Origin: Halichondria panicea
Lineage: Eukaryota; Porifera; Demospongiae; Suberitida; Halichondriidae
Length of the DNA stretch: 64,000 nt
NCBI RefSeq assembly: GCF_963675165.1
Contig: NC_087392.1
Span: forward strand, 4,795,442-4,859,441
Direction of reading: 5' to 3'
Shown here: positions 54,101 through 57,100 of the stretch, piece by piece
How positions within the stretch are numbered: position 1 is the first letter of the stretch
Layout: each line of letters starts with the position of its first letter
Made by a program: the position numbers and the translations under genes
The notes under the pieces: model-generated
The model's database searches: none
What the model was told of the DNA's origin: nothing
The model's input: only the letters and a program-made list of their open reading frames with translations

Positions 54101-57100
54101 CACACAATTCCTTCATTGAGTGGTGCAGAGGGATCGTAAATCAAGGGGCGGAATCTACCTCCGCAGTGTGGAGGGAGCATAAGGTTCTCATCACCCACGT
54201 CCATTCCTGCCACCTGCTAGAGTATGAGCAGCATTTACAGTCCATTATCCTCTCTCACTGTCATTACTCTCTCACTGTGGGAAGGGGTCAGAACATCAAG
54301 TACAACCTCCCCGCTCTAGAGAAACATATCCTTAACAGGTTCATCTATGGCAAGCCAATTATTCTCTTAGACATCCCCCATGTGGCGTATTGTAAGGACA
54401 TCTACACAGTGGAAACTTTCCGGGAGATACGGCGGAAGGTTAAACCTCAGGTACTCAAAAAAATAAGTTTGCCCCTCTATTTCAGGGGCGAATCTAGAAG
54501 GTAGATTGCAGAGGGTGCTCAAGTACCCCCCTGACCTTGAAGAATTTAATCCATTATCTGCATGTGTGTCTCACTCATTAACTGATTGAAGACTGAAGTA
54601 ATTCCTATAGACTTTGTACAAGGGTACAAAGCTGTGCTATAAAAGTGTAATTGCAGTAATTACTATAGTACTACTGCAGCATATGCAGACTACATTGTAT
54701 ATAGCAGGGACATAGCCACCAGGATTTTGGGTACGGGGGTGCTAATTATTGATGAAAGAGGGCGCAAAGCGCCCGATTTTTTTAGTTGGCCGTTGCCAAA
54801 TTTTTTATTATAAAGAAACCTCCTTCAGCTACGAGTTTATAGATTTAAGCCAGAATAGCTCACAGTTTAGAGACTGAATCCTTTTCCTTGCCTACTAGCT
54901 ATAGCTATTAAACTCCTACACAAAATTTTAAAAAGAGATAATCAGACTTTGTGTTTTGTACCTGACTCAGGCTGGATGGTGCTCGAGCACACCTAGCACC
55001 CCCTCCCTGTATATAGTGCAGTAGATGATAGACATTTACAATTTACTAACCACACCTATTTCACTCGCGTGCAACCGGAAATGACGCAACAAGGGGGCGT
55101 GTTCACACACAAAATTGCGCGTTAACACGCATTTCATTTTCCGCATCAGCACCTACCTTTTCTAGGTCCGCCCCTGAATAATTTTTGTTTTGTCTACGTG
55201 AATTATATGTTATTGTCTCCCTTCAGGAACCCCTACTCCAACGTGTCCAGCAAGATATAATAACAGAGCTGCAAAATCCCGAGAAACTAAGAGAATCCCT
55301 TGATGTTGTAGAAGTTGTCCTTGGGCTACTTTCTTCAGGAGGAGGTAGTCACACCGTGATGTTGGAAAAATACATATCTACTAGGCGAATGGGCAAAAAA
55401 CCTTTCAGTGCTAAGGTGATTATGGATATATATTAGTGGCTGTGCTAGAAATGTATGTAGTGCATACATTTCTTCAGTGGAGTACTACGCCACTGAAGAA
55501 ATGTATGCGCTACATACATTTCTCCAGCCCTATTAAGTAGAGATTAACTTATCAATGCACTATATGTAGAGAGGCGTACTTTTTTGCATTCAAAGCCCCC
55601 CATTGAGAAATTGCTTCCTACGCCACTGCGCTATACATGCGTGTAACTAAATGCGAGCGGCTATCATATGACATAATTCTGTCGCACATGCACTTATTCT
55701 GCATTTAGTCAAGGCCTGCACGTATATCGGTAACTTCTAAATAAATAATAGTTAGACACCGAGGTGTCTATGGGATTTAGAAGACCAAAGGCACTGATTT
55801 AGTATCCCGAGCATAGCGAGGACTGCAAGTGGCTGAGGGCTTCTAAATCACATGCATGGACACCGACAAAACAGTGTCTAACTCATTTAGAACTAGTGAG
55901 CATGTGCAAACCTTGCCCTTGAGGCTTAACTACAATACAATTACTTGACAACGTAATACTAGGTATACTAATTAAGTAAAGTGCAGGTATACTAAGTCCC
56001 ATGGTATACCTGCTCTGAGGCACTTTTCCCATGTACTTCCCATATAGATCTTATCTACTAGTGTCTAATACTAATTTGTGCTTGAAAATTAGATTTTTCT
56101 GCGCTTGATGACAATTAAAAAAATCTTCCAAAAGTCTGGTAGAGCTGATGATGAAGACATCATCATTATTAACCCGAGGCACGTGGGCAGCCACGGATTA
56201 TAGTAGTCGTTTGGTTTATTTGTCTGTTTGTTTGTCCGGATGTATCGGGGTCGAGAAGGAGGTTGGTCACGATTGTTAATTAATCTTCTATTGTAACCTC
56301 CAATTCCGTGGAAACTTGAGAGAAAGTAGCTATCCTAGCTAAGCCAAAAGGCTGCAAACGATCATAGCCTCTTATACTAGTAGGAAATGATGCTAACAAT
56401 ACTCAGTGATTCTAGAAAGTGAGTAGCATAGTCATACTCGAAGTAATAAGCCAGAAACTAAGATTAGTCACAAACTTCCAGTTGTTGCTGCACTTTCCTT
56501 GTTTCTTTTACTCCTGTCTTAATATAGCAGGTGTAGCAACGATAGTTTTACTACTACGACTCATAGACTAACAGGAGACGTAATACAAGGCAGATAAACG
56601 CTCAAGAATACCAAAATAAGATAAAAATGCTGACTCAGCGGGTTGGGTAGGTTGGGGTTCTTTCAATGGCTTCTGTGCATTTACTGTTGGAATTGGAGGT
56701 TACAAAGAAAATTAGAAGATTAATTAACAATCGTGACCAATCTCCTCTGTATCGGGGTAATAACAGAAACTTTATGCAGCTGCTATAAGCTTATACAGCA
56801 AAAGTCAACCCAGAACAAGAATTATTTATTTTTTCGTTATACAAGTGACACTATTGACCCTGGCATTCCTCCTCTGATTTATGCTTTCATGTAATTATTT
56901 CTAGCAGTATATCGTAGCATAGATGTTAGGAGAGAGGGATTGGAAACGGAAGTGGGCCTCGGAAAACATCCGCGCCTCGCTTTCTTGTCTTCTTTTCTTG
57001 CCTTAAATGAGGAAAACTAATGTGCATTGGTACATCGTAATAGTAAGGAGAATGTACAGAGCTAGTGGTATTGGATACTTGTTTCACAGTAGATATAAAA

